A stretch of DNA of 64,000 bases from Pectobacterium aroidearum (GTDB lineage Bacteria > Pseudomonadota > Gammaproteobacteria > Enterobacterales > Enterobacteriaceae): assembly GCF_015689195.1 (NCBI RefSeq), contig NZ_CP065044.1:4092001-4156000 (forward strand), written 5' to 3'. A program made the position numbers and the translations under genes. The notes beneath the pieces were generated by a model, which was not told the origin of the DNA, searched no databases, and was given only the letters and a program-made list of their open reading frames with translations. Positions 27,818-35,890 of the stretch are shown here, in pieces. Within the stretch, counting starts at the first letter, position 1. Every line of letters begins with the position of its first letter.

Positions 27818-29254
27818 TCAGTAGAGATAGCCGATAGATGCAGAACGTGGCATGGACGAATCCAGCATTTTTACGCCTTGCCCCGGCGTCTGAAGATCGC
27901 CTGCATTAACCGGTTCAACCACATAAGCGGTCGCGATAATCACCAATTCCGTTTCTTCCTGACTGGTGGCTTCGCTTTCAAACAGGCGGCCAAACATTGG
28001 GACGCTACTCAGCCCTGGCACGCCGTTGATTGTCTGGCTACCGGCGCTACGCAACATCCCCGCCAGTGCAAAGCTCTGTCCGCTGGCCAGCTCTACCGTG
28101 GTATCCGCACGACGTACCGTTAAGGCCGGAATACGCGATCCGCCCTCCAGCTGTACGGAACCGACGTCCGTGAGTTCACTGACTTCCGGTGCAATGTGCA
28201 GGCTGATACGGTTGGCAGACAGCAGCGTTGGCGTCATGCGCAGAATCACGCCGTAGGATTTGTAATCGATGCTGACGCTGTTGTTGGTGATCAAAACGAT
28301 AGGTACTTCACCACCCGCAGCAAACGCGGCGGTTTCCCCTGACATCGCCGTCAGGTTGGGTTCGGCCAATACGGTCGCCATGCCCTGCTGGTTCATGGCG
28401 GTTAACAACCCACTCAGTCTGGAGCGGCCGAAGTTCAGGAAGCCAGAATCTGTTGGGTTAGAAAATCGTCCGGTTGTAGCGTTGAACAGATTCAGACGCG
28501 AACCGCTGCCCGCACTCATATTCCCGCTGCCGGTGCTCAGCGATGCCGCCCAGTTGAAGCCCAGTTCGCTGGTCAACTTGCGGGACACTTCCACCACACG
28601 CACCTGAATATTGATTTGCGAAGGTGTTTTAATTTTCAGTTGGTTGATCACCTTGCCGGAGGATTCGCTGGAGCCTGGCAATTTTTCGCCACCGCCTCCA
28701 CCACCGCCCTGCCCGCCCGAGGACGCGCTGATGTAAGCCTGTATGCTGTCGATGACGCGTTTGGCATCCTGCGGGGTATCCACGCTGCCGCGCACAATGA
28801 CACCGCTGGGAATCGAGGCTTCCAGTTGGATATCCGCACCGGGGAATTCACGCTTCATGCGTTCACCCAGCGCTTTCAAATCATGTTCAGACACCAGGCG
28901 AATGGCATTGATGACATTGCCATTTTCATCCATCGCATAGAGCGTGGTGACACCGACACTTTTGGCGTAAACGAACAGGTTACCCGGCGAAGGCAGTTCA
29001 AAACTGGCGATATTCGGATCGGCCACCAGCACGCTATCCGGTGTATCAGCAAGTTGGAGTAACCGTCCCTGATTGACCGTTAGGTGAACTTCATCAGTGA
29101 TAGGCGCTGTAGATACCCCAGCAGCTAGTGTGGTCGCAGGCAACATCATCGTCGTTAGCGTGACAGGCAATACCGCATTAAACAGGCAAGCAGCCAGCAA
29201 TCGTTTGCACGTACCCCGAAAGTCCGATTTCAAAAACAGCGAAAACATCGTCAT
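27818..29254 (-). CDS. rcpA: RcpA/CpaC outer-membrane secretin
   Basis: The 478-residue secretin forms the outer-membrane pore for the Flp pilus. It has a signal peptide ending near TTLAA, a pilus-type N-terminal domain with BON-like segment (about 110-165), a Gly-rich spacer at about 183-195, and a secretin domain with VAEPNLTAMSGETAAFAAGGEVPI, the conserved secretin core. An ATG two codons downstream is equally possible as start. It follows rcpC after 80 bp. Confidence 0.93.
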   Translation of the reverse strand: MTMFSLFLKSDFRGTCKRLLAACLFNAVLPVTLTTMMLPATTLAAGVSTAPITDEVHLTVNQGRLLQLADTPDSVLVADPNIASFELPSPGNLFVYAKSVGVTTLYAMDENGNVINAIRLVSEHDLKALGERMKREFPGADIQLEASIPSGVIVRGSVDTPQDAKRVIDSIQAYISASSGGQGGGGGGGEKLPGSSESSGKVINQLKIKTPSQINIQVRVVEVSRKLTSELGFNWAASLSTGSGNMSAGSGSRLNLFNATTGRFSNPTDSGFLNFGRSRLSGLLTAMNQQGMATVLAEPNLTAMSGETAAFAAGGEVPIVLITNNSVSIDYKSYGVILRMTPTLLSANRISLHIAPEVSELTDVGSVQLEGGSRIPALTVRRADTTVELASGQSFALAGMLRSAGSQTINGVPGLSSVPMFGRLFESEATSQEETELVIIATAYVVEPVNAGDLQTPGQGVKMLDSSMPRSASIGYLY

Positions 29255-29334
29255 TTACTTAATTTCCGTAATGGGCTTCATTGTTCTATGAGCAGCTCGC
29301 GGCTCCCCGCAGGCTGTCAGATTGCGTACTCGTC

Positions 29335-30279
29335 TTATCGGGAGGGGAACGTCACCACGTCTTTTTGCTCACCGCGATAGACCTTCACTTTGTGTCCGCC
29401 GGATCCTGCAGATAGCGCCCCGTAGATATCGGTTGCTAGTGGAACCGTAGTCACGCTCTGTCGTTCCTTCAGCGGATCGACAACATCATCCTGCGTGGCA
29501 CTGCGCAGCGATAAATGCAGAATTCCCAGTTCTTTAGCGACGGTCAGTGCCTCAGCCTGCTGCGGCGTGACTTCCAACGTGACGGTTTGATAGGTAGCAG
29601 GACGAGAACGCACGGCTGACTCACGACTCTTGGCTGCGGCATCAAGCGTCGCGCCATCTTCCATCGCATCCAAACGTGGATATACCGGCGTACCGACCTT
29701 ATCATTCAGTGCCAGCACTCTCAGATCGCGAACAATGGTCTGCGAAGCCAAAAGTGGCATCACAACTGGCTGGTTACGGCTAACGGGTAACTCTGACTGA
29801 TCGTCTCGTCTCATGCTGAGGATCACATCAACACGATCGCCTGCTGAGACTAGCCCAGCATTGCTCGCAATCGCGCTGGTAGGAACGGAGATAGCCCGCA
29901 TCCCTTTATGCAGCACGGCGGCAACAAAGCCCGGTTCATTGGGCTTCACAACAACATTACTGCTAAGCTGTGTCCCCTCCTTTACCGTTTCACGCAGGGT
30001 TGCGCCAAATAGCAGAAACTGACTATCCCGGCCGCGAACGAAGTTAAACGAACGGGAAACTGATTCATCAGTGGTTTGCCAGCGTACTGAGCTAGAATCA
30101 ATGAAATCACCGGGATGCAGATCTTTTGCTGCCACCAAGACAGCGATTTTTTCCGGCGCTTTAGCCACTACCGGAGGCGGCGCAGGGGGTTCAGAAGAGA
30201 GATGGCTACGCACCACCAGCGCAACAATGCCTGCCAGCACGAGCGCGCCTGACAGTACGTATGTAGAGTTCACTTTCAT
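29335..30279 (-). CDS. rcpC: RcpC/CpaB pilus assembly protein
   Basis: The 314-residue protein has one N-terminal membrane segment (about 8-26), a Pro-rich linker, and an SAF domain (about 46-115: ILVAAKDLHPGDFID-type opening), typical of CpaB/RcpC. It is periplasmic and works with the secretin. It is encoded between tadV and rcpA, the canonical order. Confidence 0.9.
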   Translation of the reverse strand: MKVNSTYVLSGALVLAGIVALVVRSHLSSEPPAPPPVVAKAPEKIAVLVAAKDLHPGDFIDSSSVRWQTTDESVSRSFNFVRGRDSQFLLFGATLRETVKEGTQLSSNVVVKPNEPGFVAAVLHKGMRAISVPTSAIASNAGLVSAGDRVDVILSMRRDDQSELPVSRNQPVVMPLLASQTIVRDLRVLALNDKVGTPVYPRLDAMEDGATLDAAAKSRESAVRSRPATYQTVTLEVTPQQAEALTVAKELGILHLSLRSATQDDVVDPLKERQSVTTVPLATDIYGALSAGSGGHKVKVYRGEQKDVVTFPSR

Positions 30280-30325
30280 TTCAACTTGCCTACCCTAGCG
30301 TGTGTGTCTTAAAGCTGCGACAGAA

Positions 30326-30877
30326 TTAAAACAAGGGAAAAATCAGGACATACATCGCGCCAAACGCAATGGCGACGCCGTAAGGTATGCCTTGAGAAAG
30401 GTCGGCGGGCAACGCGGGTGGCATAGGCAACCGACTCTTGAATATCCGGTTGGTGGTTTGAATGCCCATCGCCACAGCTGTGGGTACGGTATTCAGCAGC
30501 GGCAGGCTAAGCGCCAACACACCGCCAGCCAGCGCCGTCACCATGACGAAAACGATCTGGTGCCCTTGCCCAACCCACAGGCACAGCACACTCATCAGCT
30601 TGACATCCCCGGCACCTAGTCTGCCGGTGAGGAAAAGCAAAAAACCCACAACCAATACCGCCGCCGCACCTGGCAGCGCCCAAAGCGTTTTCCGTAATGC
30701 CAACATATCTAACGCACCGGATTGCAGGACATGTGAAGCGCTGAAGAACAGCCAGCCCAGCAATAAAATCAGTACCGCCCGATTGGTAATTTTGCGTACT
30801 AACAGGTCGGTACTGATGCACCACAGCAGGCAGCCCATCAGCAATGCCGTCTGCGGCCAGTGCGTGTAATCCGCCAT
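30326..30877 (-). CDS. tadV: TadV/CpaA prepilin peptidase
   Basis: This short A24 aspartyl protease processes Flp and the TadE/F pseudopilins. The 183-residue product carries both catalytic aspartates: the first in CISTDLLVRKITN, the second in the GxGD motif GAGDVKLMS. Six hydrophobic segments are predicted. A longer frame opens at 30961, inside flp; the ATG at 30877 gives the usual TadV length and begins 7 bp after the flp stop. Confidence 0.9.
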   Translation of the reverse strand: MADYTHWPQTALLMGCLLWCISTDLLVRKITNRAVLILLLGWLFFSASHVLQSGALDMLALRKTLWALPGAAAVLVVGFLLFLTGRLGAGDVKLMSVLCLWVGQGHQIVFVMVTALAGGVLALSLPLLNTVPTAVAMGIQTTNRIFKSRLPMPPALPADLSQGIPYGVAIAFGAMYVLIFPLF

Positions 30878-30884
30878 CTCGCGT

Positions 30885-31106
30885 TTATTTCGCTGCGCCG
30901 GATGTACCGCCGCTGGTGCCCGTACCGGTAATTTGATCGGCGATTTGGCTGAATTTCTCATTCAACGCTTTCACGAAGATACCGTCACCGCCGAAAATAG
31001 CGCCAATTGCCGCCGCCATTGCAGCTGCAAGAATGCCGTATTCGATTGCCGTTACACCGCTTTCGTCACGCAGGAAAGAACGTAATTTTGCTTTCATGTT
31101 TTTCAT
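30885..31106 (-). CDS. flp: Flp-family type IVb prepilin
   Basis: The 73-residue major pilin precursor has the leader MKNMKAKLRSFLRDESG and a cleavage site G|VTAIEYG, with Glu at mature position 5 and Tyr at 6, the Flp hallmark. A hydrophobic helix follows, then a short Gly/Thr/Ser-rich tail. GAGG lies 8 bp before the chosen ATG; a longer frame reaching 31226 has no support. Only one flp copy is present. Its promoter region overlaps a Fur-like site. Confidence 0.95.
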   Translation of the reverse strand: MKNMKAKLRSFLRDESGVTAIEYGILAAAMAAAIGAIFGGDGIFVKALNEKFSQIADQITGTGTSGGTSGAAK

Positions 31107-31419
31107 GGGAAGAGCCTCTAATCCGCAGCCAAAGAAATCATGGCCTACTCGGGAATTCGGGGGCGCCATGATGATAATAAGATTAATAATGAGACTTATT
31201 ATCAAGCGTCGCAAGCAGCAGAACATTAATATTCGTTAATCTTTCCATACAAAAAATTATCAATATAAATCAATAATTAACACAAATTCCGTTACAGAGA
31301 AAATTAATAGATATTCATATTTTTTGAAGGGATATTCATAAGAAATCGAGAGAGGCGTGTCGTGGCAAGCTGGGGGAAAATCGCTCGCCACATGTCTGTT
31401 CATCGTAAGAAAAAGCGCA
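31107..31419 (-). promoter_or_regulatory. flp promoter region with Fur-like box and 21-bp-phased direct repeats
   Basis: This 313-bp AT-rich gap separates the kinase gene from flp. A minus-strand promoter is proposed: -35 TTGCGA (31214-31209), 17-bp spacer, -10 CATTAT (31191-31186). AATAATGAGACTTATTATC at 31185-31203 matches the Fur consensus at 15 of 19 positions and covers the -10 and spacer. Further upstream GATATTCATA occurs twice (31310-31319 and 31331-31340), start to start 21 bp, a possible site for the adjacent OmpR-type regulator. Confidence 0.55.
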
Positions 31420-32919
31420 TTAACAGCGATTAAGGCATAGGTAGACGTTCAGGCCCGGCTCAGAGGAGTCCAGATAGAGCTTGCCGCCGTGCAGGTCGGT
31501 AATCGCCTGTACCAAAGACAGCCCCAACCCATAACCGGACTGAAACCAGGTATCCAGCCGCTGAAAACGCTGTAGCGCTTTGGTATGAAGCGCAGGCGGA
31601 ATCCCCGGGCCACGGTCAGCGACGCTCAGGGCGATCCAGCCGCGATACAGCGTCACGCTCAAGGTGATGTATTTCCCCTGTGCCGCGTATTTCAGCGCGT
31701 TCTCCACCAGATTGGCCAACGCCTGAAACAGCAGCGCACGGTCGCCAAAGAGTTGGATTCCGGCTTTGATTTCAATTTTCAGCCGACAGCCGCGTTCTTC
31801 CGCCAGCGGCTGATAATATTCGGCAATTTCTTCCAGCAGTTGGCGCGCTTCAATGTTCTCAAACTGGTGCACACAGCGCCCGCTTTCGATTTCACCGATG
31901 CGCATCACGGTACGGAACAGACCGAGGATTTTGTGCACCTCGTCCACCGCCAGATTCAATTCATCACGCACGTCGTTATCCAGCCCTGCACGTTCCGTCA
32001 GGTTGAAAAGACGATTTTGCAAATGCGTCAACGGTGTACGCAGTTCATGCGCGACATGGCTTGATGTGTTGCGCACCTGTTCCATCAGGCGTTCAATCCG
32101 CTCCAGATTCTGGTTAATGTCGGCGCTCAGGCTGTCAAAATCATCGTCATAAGGCGACAGCGGCATGCGCACCTGCTGCTCGCCGCTGCTGTAGCGATGC
32201 AGCGCCGCACGAATTTTCTCCACGCTGCGCAAACTGCGTAAACTGAAATGGCGGCTGACAAACAGGCAGAAGAGCAGCACGATAAACAGTCCCGCTCCCG
32301 CCACAAGCGGGATCGTCCTCACCCGTTCCAACATGGGTCGGATGTTGTAGGCGGTAAACAGCACACCTCCATCATCCAGCATGACGGACAACCCGATCAG
32401 ATTGGGGTCGTCTGGGCTGGAAATTTCGGCCTTAAGACAGCTGACATCCATCCGGCAATCGGTACGCTGCCGCATTTCCAGACGATGCGTATTGAAAGAA
32501 TCGCTACTTAAAGGATGCGTTCTTAGAGGGTGATTGTGATACAGAATATCGCCCTGTTTATCCATCACCAGAAACAGCGGTAATTCATCCCCTTTCGCTC
32601 GATTATCCTGACGTAATTGCGTAATCAGACTGTCAGCATTCGTTAAACGCGACTGCATTGAGTAATCGTAAATATTACCCAGAATAACTTCACGGACATG
32701 CGTTCTAATCAACGTTTCGCTGAGTGAACTGAAGCCGACAATACACATCAGCATCATCAATAAGAACAGAAAAACAATGGTTATTGCCTGACGAAAATTA
32801 GAGGTACATAAAAAGCCGGGATATTGGCTTGCCCCGAGTAATTGCCAGTGTTTTATTTTTACCTGCCAGCGCTGCCCCAGCTTCTTTATTTTTATTTTAT
32901 TCAGCGTGGCTGCCAACAT
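31420..32919 (-). CDS. Sensor histidine kinase
   Basis: The 499-residue kinase has membrane helices at about 45-66 and 205-222 flanking a periplasmic sensor of about 140 residues, which contains a Cys-x5-Cys pair (155 and 161). A HAMP-like segment follows, then the H box SSHVAHELRTPLT with His291, the N box NLVENALKYA and the G1 box VADRGPGIP. It overlaps the regulator gene by 23 bp. Its position directly before flp suggests control of the tad genes; the signal is unknown, and the Cys pair could be redox or metal responsive. Confidence 0.9.
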   Translation of the reverse strand: MLAATLNKIKIKKLGQRWQVKIKHWQLLGASQYPGFLCTSNFRQAITIVFLFLLMMLMCIVGFSSLSETLIRTHVREVILGNIYDYSMQSRLTNADSLITQLRQDNRAKGDELPLFLVMDKQGDILYHNHPLRTHPLSSDSFNTHRLEMRQRTDCRMDVSCLKAEISSPDDPNLIGLSVMLDDGGVLFTAYNIRPMLERVRTIPLVAGAGLFIVLLFCLFVSRHFSLRSLRSVEKIRAALHRYSSGEQQVRMPLSPYDDDFDSLSADINQNLERIERLMEQVRNTSSHVAHELRTPLTHLQNRLFNLTERAGLDNDVRDELNLAVDEVHKILGLFRTVMRIGEIESGRCVHQFENIEARQLLEEIAEYYQPLAEERGCRLKIEIKAGIQLFGDRALLFQALANLVENALKYAAQGKYITLSVTLYRGWIALSVADRGPGIPPALHTKALQRFQRLDTWFQSGYGLGLSLVQAITDLHGGKLYLDSSEPGLNVYLCLNRC

Positions 32920-33607
32920 CAGTTTTTTCCTTATCTACCGCGCCTAATGCGTAGCCCATCGCCCTCAACGTTTTAATTAATGGACGCGGGAAGCCTTTAT
33001 CAATTTTCGCCCGCAGCTTTGACATATGAACGTCGATCAGATTGGTTTGCGGATCAAAATTGTAACCCCATACGCGCTCTAACAGCATGGTGCGCGTAAT
33101 GGCCTGCTCCGGATTTTCCATCAATATAATCAGTAACTTGATTTCTTTATCGGTCAAATCGATACGCTTGCCGCCGCGCCATGCAACTCGCTGCATACGG
33201 TCAAGCTGCAGGTCTTCAAAAGTCAGCATAGAAGGATTATCCACGTGGCGTTTACCGCGCCGCGCCATAATATCCAGACGTAATCTAAGCTCATTAAAAT
33301 TAAAAGGCTTGCCGAGATAATCTTCTGCGCCAAGCTCTAAGCCCATCACCCGATCGACATCACGATCCAGTGCGGAAAGCAGCATAATAGGGGGATGACG
33401 CGAGCCTTGTAATTCACGTAATACCGTAAATCCGTCCATGATGGGTAACATTCTGTCTAACAGAACGACATCATAAACTTCATCCTTGATCGCTTTTAAT
33501 GCGTGTGCGCCATCGTGCACCATTCGGCAAGAATGGCCGTGGGAATGTAATTTAGACCCCAGCCAATGGCACAGCACAGAATCATCATCAACCACTAATA
33601 CACGCAT
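32897..33607 (-). CDS. OmpR/PhoB-family response regulator
   Basis: The 236-residue regulator has a receiver domain with the acidic pocket VVDDDS, phospho-acceptor Asp51 (LLDRMLP), a switch Ser near 78 and Lys100, then a winged-helix DNA-binding domain with ERVWGYNFDPQTNLIDVHMSKLR. RBS GGGGA precedes the ATG. It is the first gene of the two-component pair and lies about 190 bp downstream of a Fur-box promoter. It is the best candidate for a pathway-specific regulator of the Tad island. Confidence 0.92.
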   Translation of the reverse strand: MRVLVVDDDSVLCHWLGSKLHSHGHSCRMVHDGAHALKAIKDEVYDVVLLDRMLPIMDGFTVLRELQGSRHPPIMLLSALDRDVDRVMGLELGAEDYLGKPFNFNELRLRLDIMARRGKRHVDNPSMLTFEDLQLDRMQRVAWRGGKRIDLTDKEIKLLIILMENPEQAITRTMLLERVWGYNFDPQTNLIDVHMSKLRAKIDKGFPRPLIKTLRAMGYALGAVDKEKTDVGSHAE

Positions 33608-33796
33608 AATTTTCCCCTATAAACGTGGCTTATTACCTAATTAATTCAGGGTTAATGTCCGTTTATTTTTATCTGGTCCTTCAAACAGCCATTCACCCCA
33701 CACGATGTTGATACCGTGCGGGCCGTTTTGTGCTTCTGGTTTTTTACTTTTCTGCTTTTTACTGCTCTACTTTTCACCTATGAGAAAAGTCCTACG

Positions 33797-33827
33797 GATA
33801 ATAACAATCATTATCATTTAGTGACAA
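33797..33827 (-). promoter_or_regulatory. Fur-box promoter of the two-component genes
   Basis: GATAATAACAATCATTATC at 33797-33815 matches the Fur consensus GATAATGATAATCATTATC at 17 of 19 positions. A minus-strand promoter overlaps it: -35 TTGTCA (33827-33822), 18-bp spacer, -10 TATTAT (33803-33798). This is the layout of classical iron-repressed promoters. The match is seen directly; binding is inference. Confidence 0.7.
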
Positions 33828-33867
33828 GCAGTTTACAATCGCCTGACGTCGTTCTTAGACTGGACGC

Positions 33868-33903
33868 ATAAAAAACATCCCCATCACTTACGCCATGGGG
33901 ATG
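33868..33903 (-). terminator. Rho-independent terminator of yjcE
   Basis: CATCCCCAT and ATGGGGATG form a 9-bp stem with a 10-base loop, followed on the minus strand by six T residues. It lies about 60 bp beyond the yjcE stop. Confidence 0.85.
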
Positions 33904-33964
33904 CAGAGGAAGAAAAGAGAAAAGAAAGAAATCAACGCGGTAACGGGGATCGCCTCACCGCGTT

Positions 33965-35611
33965 TTACTCATTTTCGATCAGAAGCGCTTCCATCAGATC
34001 GAGATCGCGCAGCATTTTTTGCAACGTCTCATTGCTTATCTGCTGCGTGGCACGCAGGTGATACAGCTCCGCACGTTCGGAGTTCAGCGCGGTCAAACGG
34101 AAACGCCGCTCCAGATTCTCGATCAGCAGGCCGTTTTCAGGATCGTCTTTATCGATTAGCCTTCGGCGTAAGTTACCGATGACGCGCGCGCTGACTTCTT
34201 TCAGCACCTGCTCATCAATGTTTTCCTCTCGATCGGCCGCCAGACGCTCCTCCATTTTGTGCATACTTTTTATCGCCACTTCTGCCACCGCCATACGTGC
34301 CATGCGGATTTCTTTGGCGTGTGCGGCTTTATCCGCCACCACCACACCGCGCAGTAGAAATGGCAAGGCCAGCACGCCGCACAGCAGAGAAAACAGAATG
34401 ACGCCCGTGGCGATAAACACTAACTGATAACGTGACGGGAACGCGGTGCCATCAGTCAGCAGCAGCGGAATAGACAGCACACCCGCCAGCGTAATCGCCC
34501 CTCGCACACCGGCAAAGGACGCGATCCACAGTTCGCGCGTAGAAAACTCGGCGAAGATCATCGGGCGCTTTTTCTGGATGTGCATGCTGTATCTTTTCAT
34601 CACCCACAGCCAGCAGAAACGCAGCAGCAGCAGAGCACCGTAGATGATCGCGATATCGGTAAACAACATCCAGGTTTCAACCGTTGGGTCCAATTCCGCC
34701 TGCGTCACCGAAGTTTCCAGAATGTCAGGCAATTGCAGACCCAGCATGATGAATACCATGCCGTTAAACACGAATTCCAGCATCGACCACACGCCGTTTG
34801 CACGCAGCCGCATCGCCAGTGGTGCGCTACGGATGACGCCCGATTGACCGATCGTCATCCCCGCCGCCACCGCAGCCAGAATACCCGACACACCAATGTG
34901 TTCCGCAATCAGATACGACGCGAAAGGCAACAGCAGCAGCAGCACGATCTGCGTCGCAGCATCGTCACCGCTCCAGCGGCTGATAATGCGCAGCGATTTA
35001 CCGAATATCCAGGTCACGCCGACGCCCGCCAGCAGCCCGCCCAGCGCCACCTGCATGAACTCCAGTGTGGCACCGGAAACCGTAAACACCATCGTACCCA
35101 TCGCAATCGCAACGGCAAATTTTAGCGACACCAGACCGGACGCATCGTTCATCAACGCTTCGCCCTGCAAAATGCCCATCAGTTTTTTCGGAATACGATC
35201 TTCACCCACGATGCCAGAGAGTGCGACGGCATCCGTTGGTGACAACACAGCAGCCAGCGCGAAGGCCGCAATCAGCGGCATGCCCGGCACCATCCAGTAG
35301 ATGAAATAGCCGATGCCCACCACGGTAATCAGTACCAGAACCAGCGCCAAACCAATAATTTCCCGACCGTGTCTCAGAAACTCACGCGTAGGCGTTTTCC
35401 AGCCGTCGGCAAACAGCAGAGGCGGAATGAAAAGCACCATAAACAGCTCGGGATTGAAATCAACGTGCAAACCGAACTGAGGCCAGGCCAGGATGGCACC
35501 CAGCGCGATTTGCATTAAAGGCAGGGGAATTTGAAAAGGTAAAATGCGGGTAACTACCCCGGACAGGGATACAACCAGGGTCAAAATAAGAATCGTAAAA
35601 AATATTTCCAT
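33965..35611 (-). CDS. yjcE: CPA1-family Na+/H+ antiporter
   Basis: The 548-residue inner-membrane antiporter has about 12 hydrophobic segments in the first 410 residues and a charged C-terminal cytoplasmic tail. The paired-helix region LSPTDAVALSGIVGED carries the conserved acidic ion site of CPA1 exchangers. In E. coli yjcE lies near actP and ghxP, and the same neighbours recur here at a distance. It has its own terminator. Ion selectivity is not known from sequence. Confidence 0.92.
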   Translation of the reverse strand: MEIFFTILILTLVVSLSGVVTRILPFQIPLPLMQIALGAILAWPQFGLHVDFNPELFMVLFIPPLLFADGWKTPTREFLRHGREIIGLALVLVLITVVGIGYFIYWMVPGMPLIAAFALAAVLSPTDAVALSGIVGEDRIPKKLMGILQGEALMNDASGLVSLKFAVAIAMGTMVFTVSGATLEFMQVALGGLLAGVGVTWIFGKSLRIISRWSGDDAATQIVLLLLLPFASYLIAEHIGVSGILAAVAAGMTIGQSGVIRSAPLAMRLRANGVWSMLEFVFNGMVFIMLGLQLPDILETSVTQAELDPTVETWMLFTDIAIIYGALLLLRFCWLWVMKRYSMHIQKKRPMIFAEFSTRELWIASFAGVRGAITLAGVLSIPLLLTDGTAFPSRYQLVFIATGVILFSLLCGVLALPFLLRGVVVADKAAHAKEIRMARMAVAEVAIKSMHKMEERLAADREENIDEQVLKEVSARVIGNLRRRLIDKDDPENGLLIENLERRFRLTALNSERAELYHLRATQQISNETLQKMLRDLDLMEALLIENE

Positions 35612-35848
35612 GCTTTCCTTAGACGTACTCCTAAATCAAAAAATTCTGCCTGTTAGCGAGCAAACACCCCTTCCATATTTAACGCATTTAGTCCGGTATG
35701 AAAATGGATTTTTGGCCGAAATTTAGATTAATAACAAGATTGATTATCACACAAGTGACATCAACCCAAAGCCAATAAAAGGGCACATAAAATCGCGTTT
35801 GGCGTGAGAAATAATAGAGAAGGAAAAGAGGAAGGAAAGACGAGGAAT

Positions 35849-35882
35849 AACAGACCTTCTGAACGGCGCCAGAAGGTCTGTT
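35849..35882 (-). terminator. Rho-independent terminator of ghxP
   Basis: AACAGACCTTCTG and CAGAAGGTCTGTT form a perfect 13-bp stem with an 8-base loop, 9 bp after the ghxP stop. The tail on the minus strand, TTATTCC, is moderately T-rich. Confidence 0.8.
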
Positions 35883-35890
35883 AGAAGGGA

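Larger units (their letters stand above)
33608..33964. other. Gap between yjcE and the response regulator
   Basis: This 357-bp non-coding stretch marks the right edge of the minus-strand block. It holds the yjcE terminator (33868-33903), the Fur-box promoter of the two-component genes (33797-33827) and a T-rich leader of roughly 185 bases with no clear open frame. Confidence 0.6.

Noticed and set aside
35730-35752. Fur-like sequence upstream of yjcE
   Set aside because: Best alignment gives about 13 of 19 consensus matches, which is common by chance in AT-rich DNA.
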